Shown here in pieces: positions 9,641 through 20,836 of a stretch of DNA of 64,000 bases. Every line of letters starts with the position of its first letter. Position 1 is the stretch's first letter. The DNA is from Solenopsis invicta (taxonomy: Eukaryota; Arthropoda; Insecta; Hymenoptera; Formicidae), in contig NC_052668.1 of NCBI RefSeq assembly GCF_016802725.1, positions 4,942,501 through 5,006,500 of the forward strand. The letters run 5' to 3'. A model generated the notes under the pieces. The model made no database searches. It saw nothing but the letters and a program-made list of their open reading frames with translations, and had not been told where the DNA came from. The position numbers and the translations under genes are program-made.

Positions 9641-11093
9641 GATTCAGTGGACCACCAGAACATCCGGGGTAAGTAAGGAGGCCCCAGGAAATACGAGAGA
9701 GAAGGGAGAAATGCCTACCAATGGCAACGCCCCAAAGACAGGGGAGGATTCCCAAAAGGACGAGGGCCTGATAGAGGTCACGATGACCTCAGACCCCGTC
9801 CTAGAAGTGGAAAATCCTCTCCCTCTCCCACAAAGGGAGAGAAGAAAGGGAGAAGAGGAGGGCGCTAAAATGCCAATAGAAATGGAGGTGGAGGAGCCTC
9901 AGGGGTTAAAAAATCTAGGCTCCTTCAGGCCAACCTCAGTCACGCCAGGGCTGCGTAAGATATGCTTTTGCAGTGCCTGACGGAGGGGGGTGGCGGGCTG
10001 GCCATCGTCGCCGATCCCTACAGGATTCCCGAAAGTGACCCTAACTGGGTCAGCGACCTCGGGGATGGTGGCGATGGTCAGCCGACACGTACTGGGCGCT
10101 CCGCCGATGATTCCGATATCGGCAGGCGAGGGCTTTGTTATGGTCAAGTATGGACCCATCGACGTCCTGGGCTGCTACCTCCCCCGTAGCCTAAATAGGG
10201 GGGAGTACGAGGCGGCACTGAATGGCACGGAGAGCGACATTCTGAGTCGCTCTTCCAGGCCAGTCGTTGTGGGGAGAGACTTCAATGCCCACGCTGAGGC
10301 TTGGGGTTTTCTTCGCACCGACACCAGGGGCCGCCTGGCCCAGGACCTCGCGGCGGGGATCGGCCTGGTCCTACTAAACAGGGGCCGGGTTAGCAGCTTT
10401 GTGGGGGGACGGGGGAAGTCCATCGTGGATATCACATAGGCTTTTCCCAGTGCCCTAAAAAAGGGTACGAGAATGGAAGGTGGAGACCGGCTCTATGGGA
10501 GAAACGTCTGATCACAGATTGATATTCATGGAGCTGGTTTCCCCCCCCCCCTTTCCGCAGAGGTGCGCAAGCAACGCCGCCGATTACACAGTGAGAAACA
10601 ATGGGTTCTAAAAAAACTTGACCCTAAAGCCTTCGAGATCAGTCTCTTAGCCTCCGCATGGACGGAGGGGGAGGCTGACCTCGGAGCCGAGAAAGAAGCG
10701 GAGTGCCTGTGCGACGCAATATCGCGGCCATGTGACGCCTCCATGCCCCGCAGCCGGCCGATAGCACGGCGTGCCGCCTACTGGTGGTCCGCGGAGCTGG
10801 CCAAACTCAGACGAGCCACCGTGGCCGCCAGGCGGGCGCACACGCGCGCCAGGCGACGGGGAGTGGAGGCTGAAATGGAAGACTCCATGGCGGTCCTCAA
10901 AGATTCCAAAAAGGCCATGAGGACCGCCATCACGCGGACAAAAGCCGCGGCCTGGGAGGACCTAGTCTCCGAACTGGATCGCGACCCGTGGGGGAGGCCG
11001 TATAAAATAGTGCGGAAGAGGCTCCGCCCATGGGCGCCTCCAGTGACGGAGACACTGGACCCCCAGTTCCTTGGTAAGGTGGTGGACACACTG
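9641..11093 (+). pseudogene. Element F: gag end, endonuclease, start of RT linker
   Basis: The gag C-terminus (KMPIEMEVEEPQG near 9870) leads into ORF2 without a recognisable start codon. RLLQANL becomes SRLLQANLSHARAA followed by a TAA. Endonuclease pieces are in two frames: GGGLAIVADPYRIPE, then SRPVVVGRDFNAHAEAWG. A TAG near 10438 replaces Trp of the conserved DITWA motif. After a shift in a C-run near 10545 the frame 10563-11093 is open, with SMPRSRPIARRAAYWWSAEL and DPWGRPYKIVRKRLRPW, to VVDTL, where element D begins. This copy is more decayed than E or G. Confidence 0.8.
11079..11093. repeat. Target-site duplication of element D (left copy)
   Basis: GTGGTGGACACACTG at 11079-11093 corresponds to GTGGTTGACATCCTG at 18936-18950, 12 of 15 bases identical. 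Both are ORF2 sequence of element F, and the first follows directly on the left edge of D. The mismatches suggest an old insertion. Confidence 0.75.
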
Positions 11094-11366
11094 CCCTGGT
11101 CCATGACTGGGGGGCTCCGGGAACGCGTGCAGCATACTTCCGGAGCCCCCCGGACCCAGTCGGCCATAGGCCGATTCGTCACGCCAGGTGCACCCTAACG
11201 TGGGCGCACCCGGCAGGGCTGGGCCTGATCTGCCCTAGGTCGGGGGAGGGGGACACCAGCCCCCCCGCCTCTTCCCCTGATCGTTTGGTGGTAAAGCCCG
11301 GGGTATCCGGCCCCCGCCGTAGCCCCGGGCCTCTTCGCGCGCCGCGCTGGCGGCGGCGCGGTCCAC

Positions 11367-14300
11367 CTAACTGCACTGGGGGGGAGGGAGGGAGAATATT
11401 CCCTCGCCCCCTTCCCCGGCGAGGCAGAGGGGGTACGGCTCCGCGTTACATCGCAGAGTCGTCCCCCCCGGACCGTCAGGTCGGGTCTGCCTCGCCGGGT
11501 TCTCCATTGTATCGAGGGGCCCCCTCCTCGCCCGGCTGCGCGTCCCGAAAGCGGGGCCGGCAGCCGCAGGGGAGGAGGGTCGCCCCCTCACAGTGTTTGC
11601 GCCGTCGCTCTCCTCCTCCTCCCTAATTGTGGGAAGGGAGGGGGCGACGGCAGCTGATCGCCCGCACCCCCGCCGCCTTTTGGCTGACGGGCCTCTGCGG
11701 CCCGAAGGGCGGGGGGCGGGCCTTCTTCTTCGAAGCGACCGGGTGGGAAGCCAAGGTGGGTCATGGCCCCCGTCCCCGCCGCCCCTGTCGTCGTTGTTGT
11801 CGCCGGGGGGCATGCGTCCCCCCGGCCTCCTCTCTCTGATGGTCTCGGCCTCCTCCTTCTGCCGCATAACTTGCTTGCAGAAAGAGGAGACCGCGACCCA
11901 GGCGCTCTCCCTGCGGACCATCTGGCTAATGATGGCCCGCAGGGAGAGGTCGTCTCCAACTTCTCTTCTAAGGACTCCGCGCAGCTCATCCCACGCTGGA
12001 CAGTGTTCCAGCGTGTGCTGCGCGGAGTCCCTGTCGGCCTCGCAGTGGTGGCACTGCGGCGTCGGCTCCTTCCTTATCCTGCACAGGTACTCACCGAAGC
12101 AGCCATGCCCGGTGAGCACCTGTGTCATCCGGTAGGACAAGCCGCCCCAGGGGCGGCCCACCCATTCGTCCAAGTGGGGTAGGACGGCCTCCAAGATCCG
12201 AGATCCCGCCGCCGGCGGGTCATTGGCGAGACTCTCCCGCCCAAGACCTCATGGCCCGCCGGCGAGCCCTTTCTCGCAGTAGCGCGGCGACCCTGGGGGT
12301 AACCACTCCTCCCTGCAGGCGGACGGCCTTCGCCCTGGCATATGACCATGCCAGGGCGTCGGCCGTGAATTCCGCGGGGGGAGTCCCGCCAGTACTAAGG
12401 TCGCCGCGCTAGGGGCGGTGCGATAGGCGCGCACGATTCTCCGCGCCAGCCGCCGCTGCACGTGCAGCACATCCCTTATGCGGCGGCTGGCCAACGCCTC
12501 GCGAAACCAGACCGGGGCCCCGTACAGGGCCCCGGCCATGGCCGCGTAGGCGTATGCGCGCCTCGCACCTTCTCCCGGGCCTCGGAGGTTGGGCATCAAC
12601 CCCAGAAGGGCACCCGTCATTTTGCCCAATCGCTGGACCAATTTGTCGAAGTGATCGACAAAGGCCCAGCGACCGTCCAGTTGCAACCCCAGGTATTTGA
12701 GGGTTGCCCCCACTCGGACCCGGGTGTTGTCCACCCGGACGAAGGCCCGGGGCGGTACCCTGGAAGAGCCATTATGAAAAAAAAATGGCTTCCGTCTTCT
12801 CCGGGGCCACCCTCAAGCCCAGGCTCTTGATGGAGCCGACGACGCAGTTCACTGCCCAATTGCCCATGGCAATCGCCATCACCCAGGAGGCTCCCCGGGC
12901 TACCACGAACGTGTCGTTCGCGTAACCAACGACGTGGCAGCCAGGGAGGAGGGCCAAACGGAGCACTTTGTCGTATGCGGCGTTCCATAGCAGGGGGCCC
13001 AGCACGGACCCCTGCGGAACGCCGCACGACATGTCCCTCCGCTGCTGGAGTCCGGTTTTATTCCGGAACTCCAGCACTCTGTCCCGGAAGTAGTCCCGAA
13101 CGATGGCGACGATGTAGGGCGGCAGGCAAAAGTGTTCGCTAAGCGCCGCCACTACCTCGCCCCACGGTATACTATTGAAGGCGTTGGCAATATCCAAGGA
13201 TACCGCCAACGCCACCTTCCCGTCCCCCGTGATGGACTCCGAGTGGGATCGGACCTGTCATATAGCATCGACGGTCGATCTCGCCTCTCGGAATCCATAT
13301 TGTCCGGGGGACAATTCGGGACCATACCGGGACATATGTCGGATGATGCGGTTGGCGATGATTCGCTCGAAAATCTTACCCGCATCATCCAGCATACAAA
13401 GGGGCCTGTATGCGGAGGGACTCTCCGCTGGCTTGCCCTCCTTTTTGAGGAGGACAAGCCGGGCCCTCTTCCACCTCCTGGGGAATGTTCCTTCACAGAG
13501 GCACTTCGTGTACGTGACACGAAGTGCCTCCCCTATTATCGAAGACGCCCGGGCCCAGACCTTGGCGTGTATTCCGTCCGGCCCGGGCGTCTTCGCCTTT
13601 CTGCCATTTATACGGGCTAAGGCCGCGACCATCTCGTGTCTGGACACCTCCAGTTCCTCGGTCCATCCCGGGGGAGGGCCGGTCTTCACTGGTATGTCCT
13701 TCCCCCTGGTGGGGAATAGGGTGTTCACCACCGTTCCGAGGAACTGGGGGTCCAGCGTCTCCGAGACTGGAGGCGTCCACGGGCGGAGCCTTTTCCTCAC
13801 AATTTTGTAAGGTCTCCCCCATGGGTCGCGATCCAGCTCGGAGAGGAGTTCCTCCCAGGCCGCAGCCTTCGCCCGCGCAATGGCGGTCCTCAGGGCCTTC
13901 CTGGCTTCCCTGAGGACTGCCTCTGCGTTTGTCAGGTCTTCCTCCATGCCCCGCCGCTTGGCGCGTGTATGTATCCGCCTGGCGGCCACGGTAGCTCGCC
14001 TCAGTTCGGCGAGCTCCGCGGACCACCAATAGGCGGCACGGCGCGCCATCGGTCTGCTGCGGGGCATGGAGGCGTCGCATGCGCGCGACATAGCTTCACA
14101 GATGCGCTCCGCCTCCTCCTCGGCTCCGAAGTCAGCCCCTCCCTCCGGCCAAGTCGCGGCAAGGTTACTGACCTCGAGGGCTTCGGGGTCGAGTTTCCTC
14201 AAGACCCATCGATTCCTGTCCTGGGTGCGGCGGCGTTGCTCACGCACCTCCGTGGGAGGGGAGACCAGCTCCATGGAGATAAGCCTATGATCAGACGTCT

Positions 14301-14893
14301 CTCCGAGGGAGCCGGTCTCCACTGTCCCATCTCTGGACCCTGTTTAGGGCCCCGGGGGAGGCCCATGTTACGTCGACAATGGATTCTCCCCCGGCCCCAA
14401 CGTAGGTGCTGATCCGGCCCCGGTTCAAAAGGACCAGGCCGAGCCCCGCCGCAAACTCTAGAGCGAGGCGGCCCCTCACGTCTGTGCGGGGGGAGCCCCA
14501 AGCAACAGCGTGGGCATTGAGGTCTCCCCCCACGACAGGCCTTGGAAAGCGACTGAGAATGTCGCTCTCCATGACGTCTAAGGCCGCCTCGTACTCCCCC
14601 CTGGTTAGGCTAGGGGGGAGATAGCATCCCAGGACATCGATGGGTCCGTACTCGACCATGACGAAGCCCTTGCCAGCCGATAGAGGAATCATCGGCGGAG
14701 CGCCCGGCACATGATGGCTGACCATCGCCACCTTCCCCGAGGGATCTCCAACCCAGTTGGGGTTGCCCTCGGGTATCCTGTAAGGATCGGCGACGATGGC
14801 CAGCCCGCCACCCCCCTCCGCCAGGCACTGCGCAAGCATATCTTGCGCAGCCCTGGCGTGATTGAGGTTGGCCTGAAGAAGCCTACGGGGCAT
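11367..14893 (-). pseudogene. ORF2 (endonuclease-RT-CCHC) of element D, broken
   Basis: The ATG at 14893 begins MPRRLLQANLNHARAAQDML. The endonuclease has VVGGDLNAHAVAWGS and SDHRLISMEL. RT motifs are TPGPDGIHAKVW, SLDIANAFNS and GVPQGSVLGPLLWN; the catalytic box reads YANDT instead of YADDT, so a metal-binding Asp is replaced. The C-terminal finger CHHCEADRDSAQHTLEHC is kept near 12050. Breaks: frameshift near 14330; TGA at 13258-13260 in place of the Arg codon CGA; frameshift in the A-run 12777-12786; further shifts near 12380 and 12200-12250; altered C-terminus near 11500. Relatives have about 1140 residues. The gag stop (14883-14885) lies 11 nt inside ORF2. Confidence 0.88.
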
Positions 14894-17795
14894 CGTTGGC
14901 TTGCTCCCGAGGCTCCTCCGCCTCCTTCATCTCGACGCAGTTGTTCTCTGCGTCCTCTTCTCTTATTGCTCTCCTCTCCCTTTGCGGGAGAGGGGCCTCT
15001 ACCTCAACCTCAGGGGGGGGCCGCGATCTGCGACGGGGTTGACGTTACTGTCGACCCCGCCTGACTGCGGCCCCCGGCGCTCGGGGTTGCCTTCTAGGGC
15101 TTATTTGCCAGGCACCCCTTTGCGCCAATTCGGTGCTCGGCGGGCTTGCCCGCGTCTTTGCAGACCGGGCAGCCCGCCTTCTCCTTGCAGGCATTGGCCA
15201 GATGGCCAATGCCTCCGCATCGATAGCAGCAGCCGGATCTGTCGATCCGGCTGCTGCATTTGGCCTGGACGTGGCCCGTGGCCAGGCACCGGTGGCACTG
15301 TAGTCCCCGCGAAGGGAGCAGTGCCACTCGGCAGCTTGACCAGCCCACCCTGAATCGAGGGGCGGCCAAGACTGCCTTGCCCGCCTTCGCAGCGCACCCA
15401 ACAGGTGCCCAACCCGTTGGGAGCCATGCGGATCTCTCCCACTTTAATATCGTGGGGAGAGCAGACTCCTATGGCTCCCAGGGCCTCGGCCACTTCGTTG
15501 AAGGTGACCGAGTCGTCCAGGCCAGTCAGGCGTAGCTCGACCGTTTTACACGGTCGGGCCACCCTGACATCGTCCGGATTATTTAGGGCCGCCCTGATTC
15601 CCTCGGCCAGGGCGTCGGCTTTTGTGCCGTTGTCGGCGCCCCTGACCTCGAGAATCAGGGCGCCCGTGACCGCTCTACGAGGGCGCAGGTCCTCAATTCC
15701 GAGGGAGGAGAGATCGATCTTCTCCCTCGCGGTCCTGAGGACCCGCGCATATGCTCCCGGGTCGGCACAGGTGACCGTTACGGCCGCCGTGGTCGGCGGC
15801 TTAATTTTGGTCACCCTGGCCGGACCCAGGGAGCTGGCACCACCCGGGGTTTGCCCCCTTGGTCCCCCCTGGCCCCCTCCGCGTCCTCCCCTTTTCTTCT
15901 TCTTCTTGGAAGAAGAAGGTTGTTGGGGGGGGGGGTTTGGGGACGGGATCGGGAGGATCCTTATCGGCCTCTCCTCCGGGGGTGGAACCGTCTTCGTCGC
16001 CCCCTCGGCGGCTTTGGTGGCCTTCCTTTTGGTCTTTTTAGAGACCACCTCCGTCCATAACTCAAGTATGAGGGGGAGGTGGTCTCCTTCGCGGGAGCGG
16101 GTTTGGCAGCCGCAGTGGCTGCTTTACCCGCTCCGTATTGCTGGACGGCCCGAGTCTGGGTGGCATTCTTGCCCCCATACTGGGCCGTCTTGGGCTTCTC
16201 CACGGCCTTGTTGGTCGGGAGAAGTCCCATCTCCCTGAGGACGGCCGGGAGGACTCTGTTCAGGACCTCCCGAAGGCCGTCCTCCGTGATCGGTTTCTTC
16301 CTTCTCTTCTCTTCACCCCCCATCCGTCCTGCCCTCTCCAACGGTCTTGAGGAGGGCGGGAGGGGAGGGAATGAGGAGTGAAGGGCGGGGGCCACTCTCA
16401 CGTCCGCCGCGTTTGACAGGGGGTTCATCTGCTTACGAACCCCCTTTAGCGGCGGACGGAAGTATGGTTCCTTAAGTATTTCCGTGGAGACCACTACCGG
16501 CAACTTTTTGTGCCGGGTGGTCTCTGCGTGGGCAGGGGGCTCCTCAACGGGGGGCTCCCCCCTGTCCATGTCTCCCGGCGGTCCCTGTGGGCGGGTTTCT
16601 CCGGTCAGGGCGCCCAGTACCGTATCGTCGAGGTCCAGGTCTGTCTGGACCTCGACATCGGTCAGTCCCTCTTTGTCGGTCTGCCTGGAGGGACCCTGCT
16701 CCAGGAGCGCGACCCGAACGCGTAGTTGGCCCAGTTCGGCCTCAAGCTTGCGCTTTTCGGCCTCCCATTTGGCCCTGGCCTTGGCTAAGGCCGCGCTGTC
16801 CTCGCGGCGCAGCCTTGCTTCTGCATCTTCGCCCTGCCTAGACATCAGGGCTGTCAGACCGGCAGTCAAGTCGGTGTAGGCCATCCACAGGTCCCTTTTA
16901 ATGGGGCCTCGTATATTTAACGACCGCTCCATCGACTTGGCTAAGACTCCTAGGCTGTTAGTCATGACCGCTGCAACAGCGGCCATGGGCTGCACCTCGA
17001 GTTCTTCAGCGCGCTCAAGGGCCTCGTTGTTTGCCCTCGTGGCGCGCTCAGAAGAAGGTTTGACCTCAGGATTTATTATTGCCCTATGGTCTTTTTTCAA
17101 TTTTTTAGCCTTATCGGCTTCCGCCTTCTGGGCCAGGGCTTGGACCGTAAATTGCCCCATGTGAGAGGGGTCTTTGGCGGCTCTCCCGCGTCCTCTTTTC
17201 GTCGGACCTTTGTCTGACTCGGTCGATGATGAGATGTAGTATGCGGGGGCCGTCTTCCTGTGCGCCCTCTTGGTTCCCCGCCCCGCCGACTCCGCGTCGG
17301 TGTCGACGTCCATTTCATTGGACGCCGGGACGAGGCATGGAGAGGGCGGCAGGGAGCCACCTTTCTTTTTAGCCACCTCAGATGGTCCAGGTTCGGCTCC
17401 TGGACCAGTGCTAGTCGTGCCAGCACTGCAGCTTTCGGGCTTTTTGCCTTTGCTGCAGGCCGGGCCCGGTTTAGTGCCGGGAGTACCTCCCTTTCTGTCC
17501 TTGGTGGGCAGAAAGTCCCCCAACGTAATCGGGGGTTTAGCATTCTTGTGCCCATGTCCTGGGGGTTCTGGGGGTCTGTCGAGCTAAACAGCTCGAGTCC
17601 CCCAGCCCCTGTGCTGGGTCCTCTTCTATAAACCGTGGCGTCTCTACCCTCCGCGGGTGAGACGTCATCTTGGAGGTCAGGAAGGGATGAGGAGTTCCTC
17701 ATTCCTCCTGGGCCACTCCGCGAGCGGGAGCTCGCTACCACATCACACTTCGAGAGGGTGACCTTCAGCACTTTTTGTGTATTTGAATTTGACAT
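14883..17795 (-). pseudogene. ORF1 (gag) of element D, broken
   Basis: The start at 17795 (MSNSNTQKVLKVTLS) is chosen because element G has the same beginning at 55547. A Ser-rich N-terminus (GGMRNSSSLPDLQ) is followed by an acidic/basic linker, then a helical, charged region around 16600-17050 that could be a coiled coil (RATRANNEALERAEELE). An RRM-like segment follows (PTTAAVTVTCADPGAYARV ... ELRLTGLDDSVT), then three zinc knuckles (CHRCLATGHVQAKC, CCYRCGGIGHLANAC, CPVC...HRIGAKGC). Frameshifts lie near 17540, 16065 and 15395, a TAG replaces Gln at 15094-15096, and one more shift follows before the end at 14883. Gag would package the RNA into a ribonucleoprotein with ORF2. Confidence 0.82.
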
Positions 17796-18935
17796 GTTGT
17801 AATAGATCCCACTCCCCGTGACAGCTGGACCGACCGGCGTATCTCCGACCCCGCCGAAACATGACCGGTACGGGTGCCCCCGGTACTCCGGGGGGGTCGG
17901 CTTACGGCGCAGGCCCTGGGGATGTGACATCCAGGGCACGGGCCTCCAGCCCCCTACACACCCATGCGGAGGAGCCATCAAGGGCTCGCCCCGCATGGGC
18001 TTTCAGGGGTCCCCGCCTCCGACAGCGGGGGCACCGTCACGGGTGGCGCCACCCGGGGGGCCCCACGGACGGGTCGGGCAACGGAAGCGACGCCCCTTCC
18101 GCACCCTAACCGCCGTGGCGACCAGCACGTCCACCCAGGGGGGTGACAACTCCCCTGGGGGGACAAGACTCCGGCCCGGCACCCGCTTCGGAAGGGACGC
18201 CGTCGCGGAATGCCAGGCCAGCCAACACCGCCCCGGGCCCCGCCTCGGAATATTTCCGAGCGGCCCCAGGGCCGGTCCATCCCGATACCTCGGGGAGGGT
18301 TTCCCACGAGGCACGCGACGGACCATACACCACCACTCCGACCCTGCCCCGGAATAATTCCGGGCGGCCCGGAGACGGCCCAGCCCGCTGGGTCCGGTAA
18401 ACCGGAGTCCCAGCGGCCCGTCACGTCTCGAAAGCAACGGCGGGCGCTCCGTTCCAGGACAAGTCCCTTCACGGAAAACGCCCGCCGTCTCAGCACTCGC
18501 CCCCGACCCTGCCTCGGAAATGTCCGAGCGGCCCGGGGGCTATCCCGACCCGATACACCGGGGAGAGTTTCCCACGGTGCACGCGCCGGGACATCTCCGC
18601 CGTTCCGACCCTGCCCTGGAATAAGTCCAGGCGGCCCGGAACGGCCCAGCCCGACGGGAATGGCAGCGCCAAAACCCGCCGGCCCGTCCTTCCCGGAGGG
18701 GCTGGCACTCCCCATGCCAGGACGCGAGCCATGAGAACGACACCGTCCCCAGACACAGGGATTACCAGCCCCCCTTCTTCTCGGCCCGCCGCGCCCGGAG
18801 GCGCCTTGGGCAAGGCATTTGCCTTCGGTCTGAAGACAAATGCCCTCCACGTGACCTCTTGGCTCCCATCCCCGAAGACATTCGGGGATGGAGTTTACCC
18901 TCTCACCACGATGAGGTGGGTCACATCGAGAGGGG
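17796..18935 (-). promoter_or_regulatory. 5' UTR of element D with twin repeats and hairpins
   Basis: This is a very GC-rich leader, read on the - strand. Its first 140 bases hold three potential hairpins in a row: CCCTCTC/GTGAGAGGG near 18895-18932, CATCCCCGAA/TTCGGGGATG near 18868-18892, and GGCATTTG/GCAAATGCC near 18814-18844. Two imperfect direct repeats, spaced 266 bp, start with GACGGGCCGGCGGG (18688) and GACGGGCCGCTGGG (18422). Element H has the same repeat pair in its leader (46973 and 47245) although its gag is different. LINE promoters are internal, so this leader probably carries one. Open frames through it (for example 17978-19027, - strand) are by-products of GC content. Confidence 0.7.
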
Positions 18936-20836
18936 GTGGTTGACATCCTGTTCCCCACCAGGGGTAGGGATATAACGGAAAAGACCGGCCCTCCCCCGGA
19001 CTGGCGGGGGGAGCTGCGAGTTTCCAATCATGAAATAGCCGCGGCTTTCGCCCGCATTAAGGGCCGAACAAGGGCGCCCAGGCCGGACGGAATATACGCT
19101 AAAGTCTGGGCCTGGGCGACCCCTATCGTCGGGGAAGCACTTTGTGACTTGTTCACGAAGTGCCTCCGAGAAGGAACATTCCCCAGGAGATGGAAAAGGG
19201 CCAGGCTTGTCCTCCTTAAAAAGGAAGGCAAGCCTGCGGAGAGTCCCTCCGCGTATAGGCCACTATGCATGCTGGATGATGCGGGCAAGCTTTTTGAGCG
19301 CATCATTGCAAACCGCATCATCCGGTACCTGTCCTGGAAAAGTCCTGATTTGTTCCCCGGCAAATATGACTTCCTAGAGGCAAGGTCTACCATAGACGCA
19401 ATACTAATGGTGCGATTCCTCTCGGCAGCAATCATGGGGGATGGGGAAGTGACGTTGGTGATATCTCTAGATATCGCCAACGCCTTTAATAGTATTCCCT
19501 GGAGCAAGGTGGTGGGGGCGCGCGAGAAATATGACCTCGTGCCTCCCTACCTTGTGTCCATCATAAGGGACTACTTCCGGGACAGGAAGCTGGAGTTCCG
19601 AGATAAAAACGGACTCCAGCTGCGGAGGGACATGTCGTGCGGCGTTCTCCCGGGGTCCATGCTGGGCCCTCTGCTATGGAACGCCGTATACGACGTAGTG
19701 CTCCGTACGGCTCTTCCCCTGGCTGCCATATGATTTGCTCGCAGACGACACATTAGTGGTAGCCAGGGGCGCCTCCTGGGGAAGAGCTGCCCAAATGAGC
19801 AACTGGGCGGTGGCATGTGCCGTTGGCGCTATCAAACGCCTGGGCCTGAGGAGGTTCCGCCGGAGTCCCCCCTCAGACCTCCATCCTGGTGGACGATATC
19901 CGAGTCCAGGTGGGAGCAACCCTCAAATATCTGGGGTTGCTCTTGGACGGTCGCTGGGCCTTTGTCGAACATTTCGACAAATTGACCCCGCGATTGGGCA
20001 CGAGGGCGGTAGCCCTCGCGAGGTTGATGTTCAACCTCCGAGGTCCAAGAGACGGTGCAAGACGTGCGTACACGCATACCGTTATGGCCGGGGCTCTATA
20101 TGGAGCCCCGGTCTGGTTCAGTAAGGCACTAGCCAGCCGCCGCATACGTATCACCTTACGTGCGATACAAATGCGGCTAGCCAGGAGGATTGCGCGCACG
20201 TTTCGCACCGCTCCCAGCGAGTCGACCCTGGTCTTGGCAAGTCTCCCCCCCGGCGGAGTTGGCAGCTGACGCCCTGGCATGGTGCTATGCCAAGGCCAAA
20301 GCCGTCCGTTTAGAGGGGGGAGTGGTAACCCCTAGGGTTGCCTTGCTGTTAAGGGTAAGAGCGCACCGGCGGGCCATAAATGCCTGGCGAGAGTATCTTG
20401 TCAGTGACCCGCCGGCGACCGGTATTCGGACCTTGGAAGCCGTCTTGCCACACTTGGACGAGTTAGTAGACCGCCCATGGGGCGGTCTGTCCTACAGGAT
20501 GGCGCAGGTGCTCACCGGACATGGCTGCCTCGGTGAGTACCCGTGTAGGATAAACAGAGAGCCGACGGCACAATGCCATCATTGCGAGGAAGAGTGAGAC
20601 ACGGCGCAGCACACGCTGGAATTCTGTCTAGCGTGGGACGAGCTGTGCGGAGCCCTACAAGAAGAAATAGGGGAGGACCTCTCCCTGCGGGCCGTTATCC
20701 GTTAGACGGTCTGCAGGGAGAGCGCCTGAAAAGCCGTCTCCTCCTTCTGCGAGCGAGTCATGCTGCAGAAGGAGGAGGCGGAACAAGAGAGAAAAAGAGG
20801 GGGGAGGAACGCTGCCCCCCTCACACAACGGTAGAA
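18936..20836 (+). pseudogene. ORF2 of element F, RT to C-terminus
   Basis: This continues ORF2 of F after the D insertion. RT motifs: PRPDGIYAKVW near 19082, SLDIANAFNS near 19465, GVLPGSMLGPLLWN near 19640 (the usual VPQGS is changed to VLPGS). The catalytic motif survives as LADDT at about 19738 but with a frameshift just before it (19733). Frameshifts also occur near 19860 and 20250, and TGA/TAG stops lie at about 20597, 20703 and 20728. The C-terminal CHHCEEE...HTLEFC finger is recognisable near 20570. The degenerate basic tail ends about 20836. It is not functional. Confidence 0.82.

Larger units (their letters stand above)
11094..18935 (-). mobile_element. R1-clade non-LTR retrotransposon D (complete 5' end, 3' clipped)
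   Basis: This is a 7.8-kb LINE on the - strand inserted in ORF2 of element F. In its own direction: 5' UTR 18935-17796 with two roughly 266-bp repeats, gag 17795-14883, ORF2 14893-11367, 3' UTR 11366-11094. The 3' end stops at GGACCAGGG, about 150 bases before the poly(A) site seen in relatives, yet the target duplication directly abuts this clipped end. The insertion therefore appears to have been primed inside the 3' UTR, at a 3-base match (CAG) with the target. Both ORFs carry several stops and frameshifts. Confidence 0.85.

Noticed and set aside
17978..19027. 349-codon open frame on the - strand, and similar frames at 46880-47512
   Set aside because: Gly/Pro/Arg-rich translation of a GC-rich LINE 5' UTR that crosses element boundaries. 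The repeats are conserved in nucleotides, not in a protein frame.
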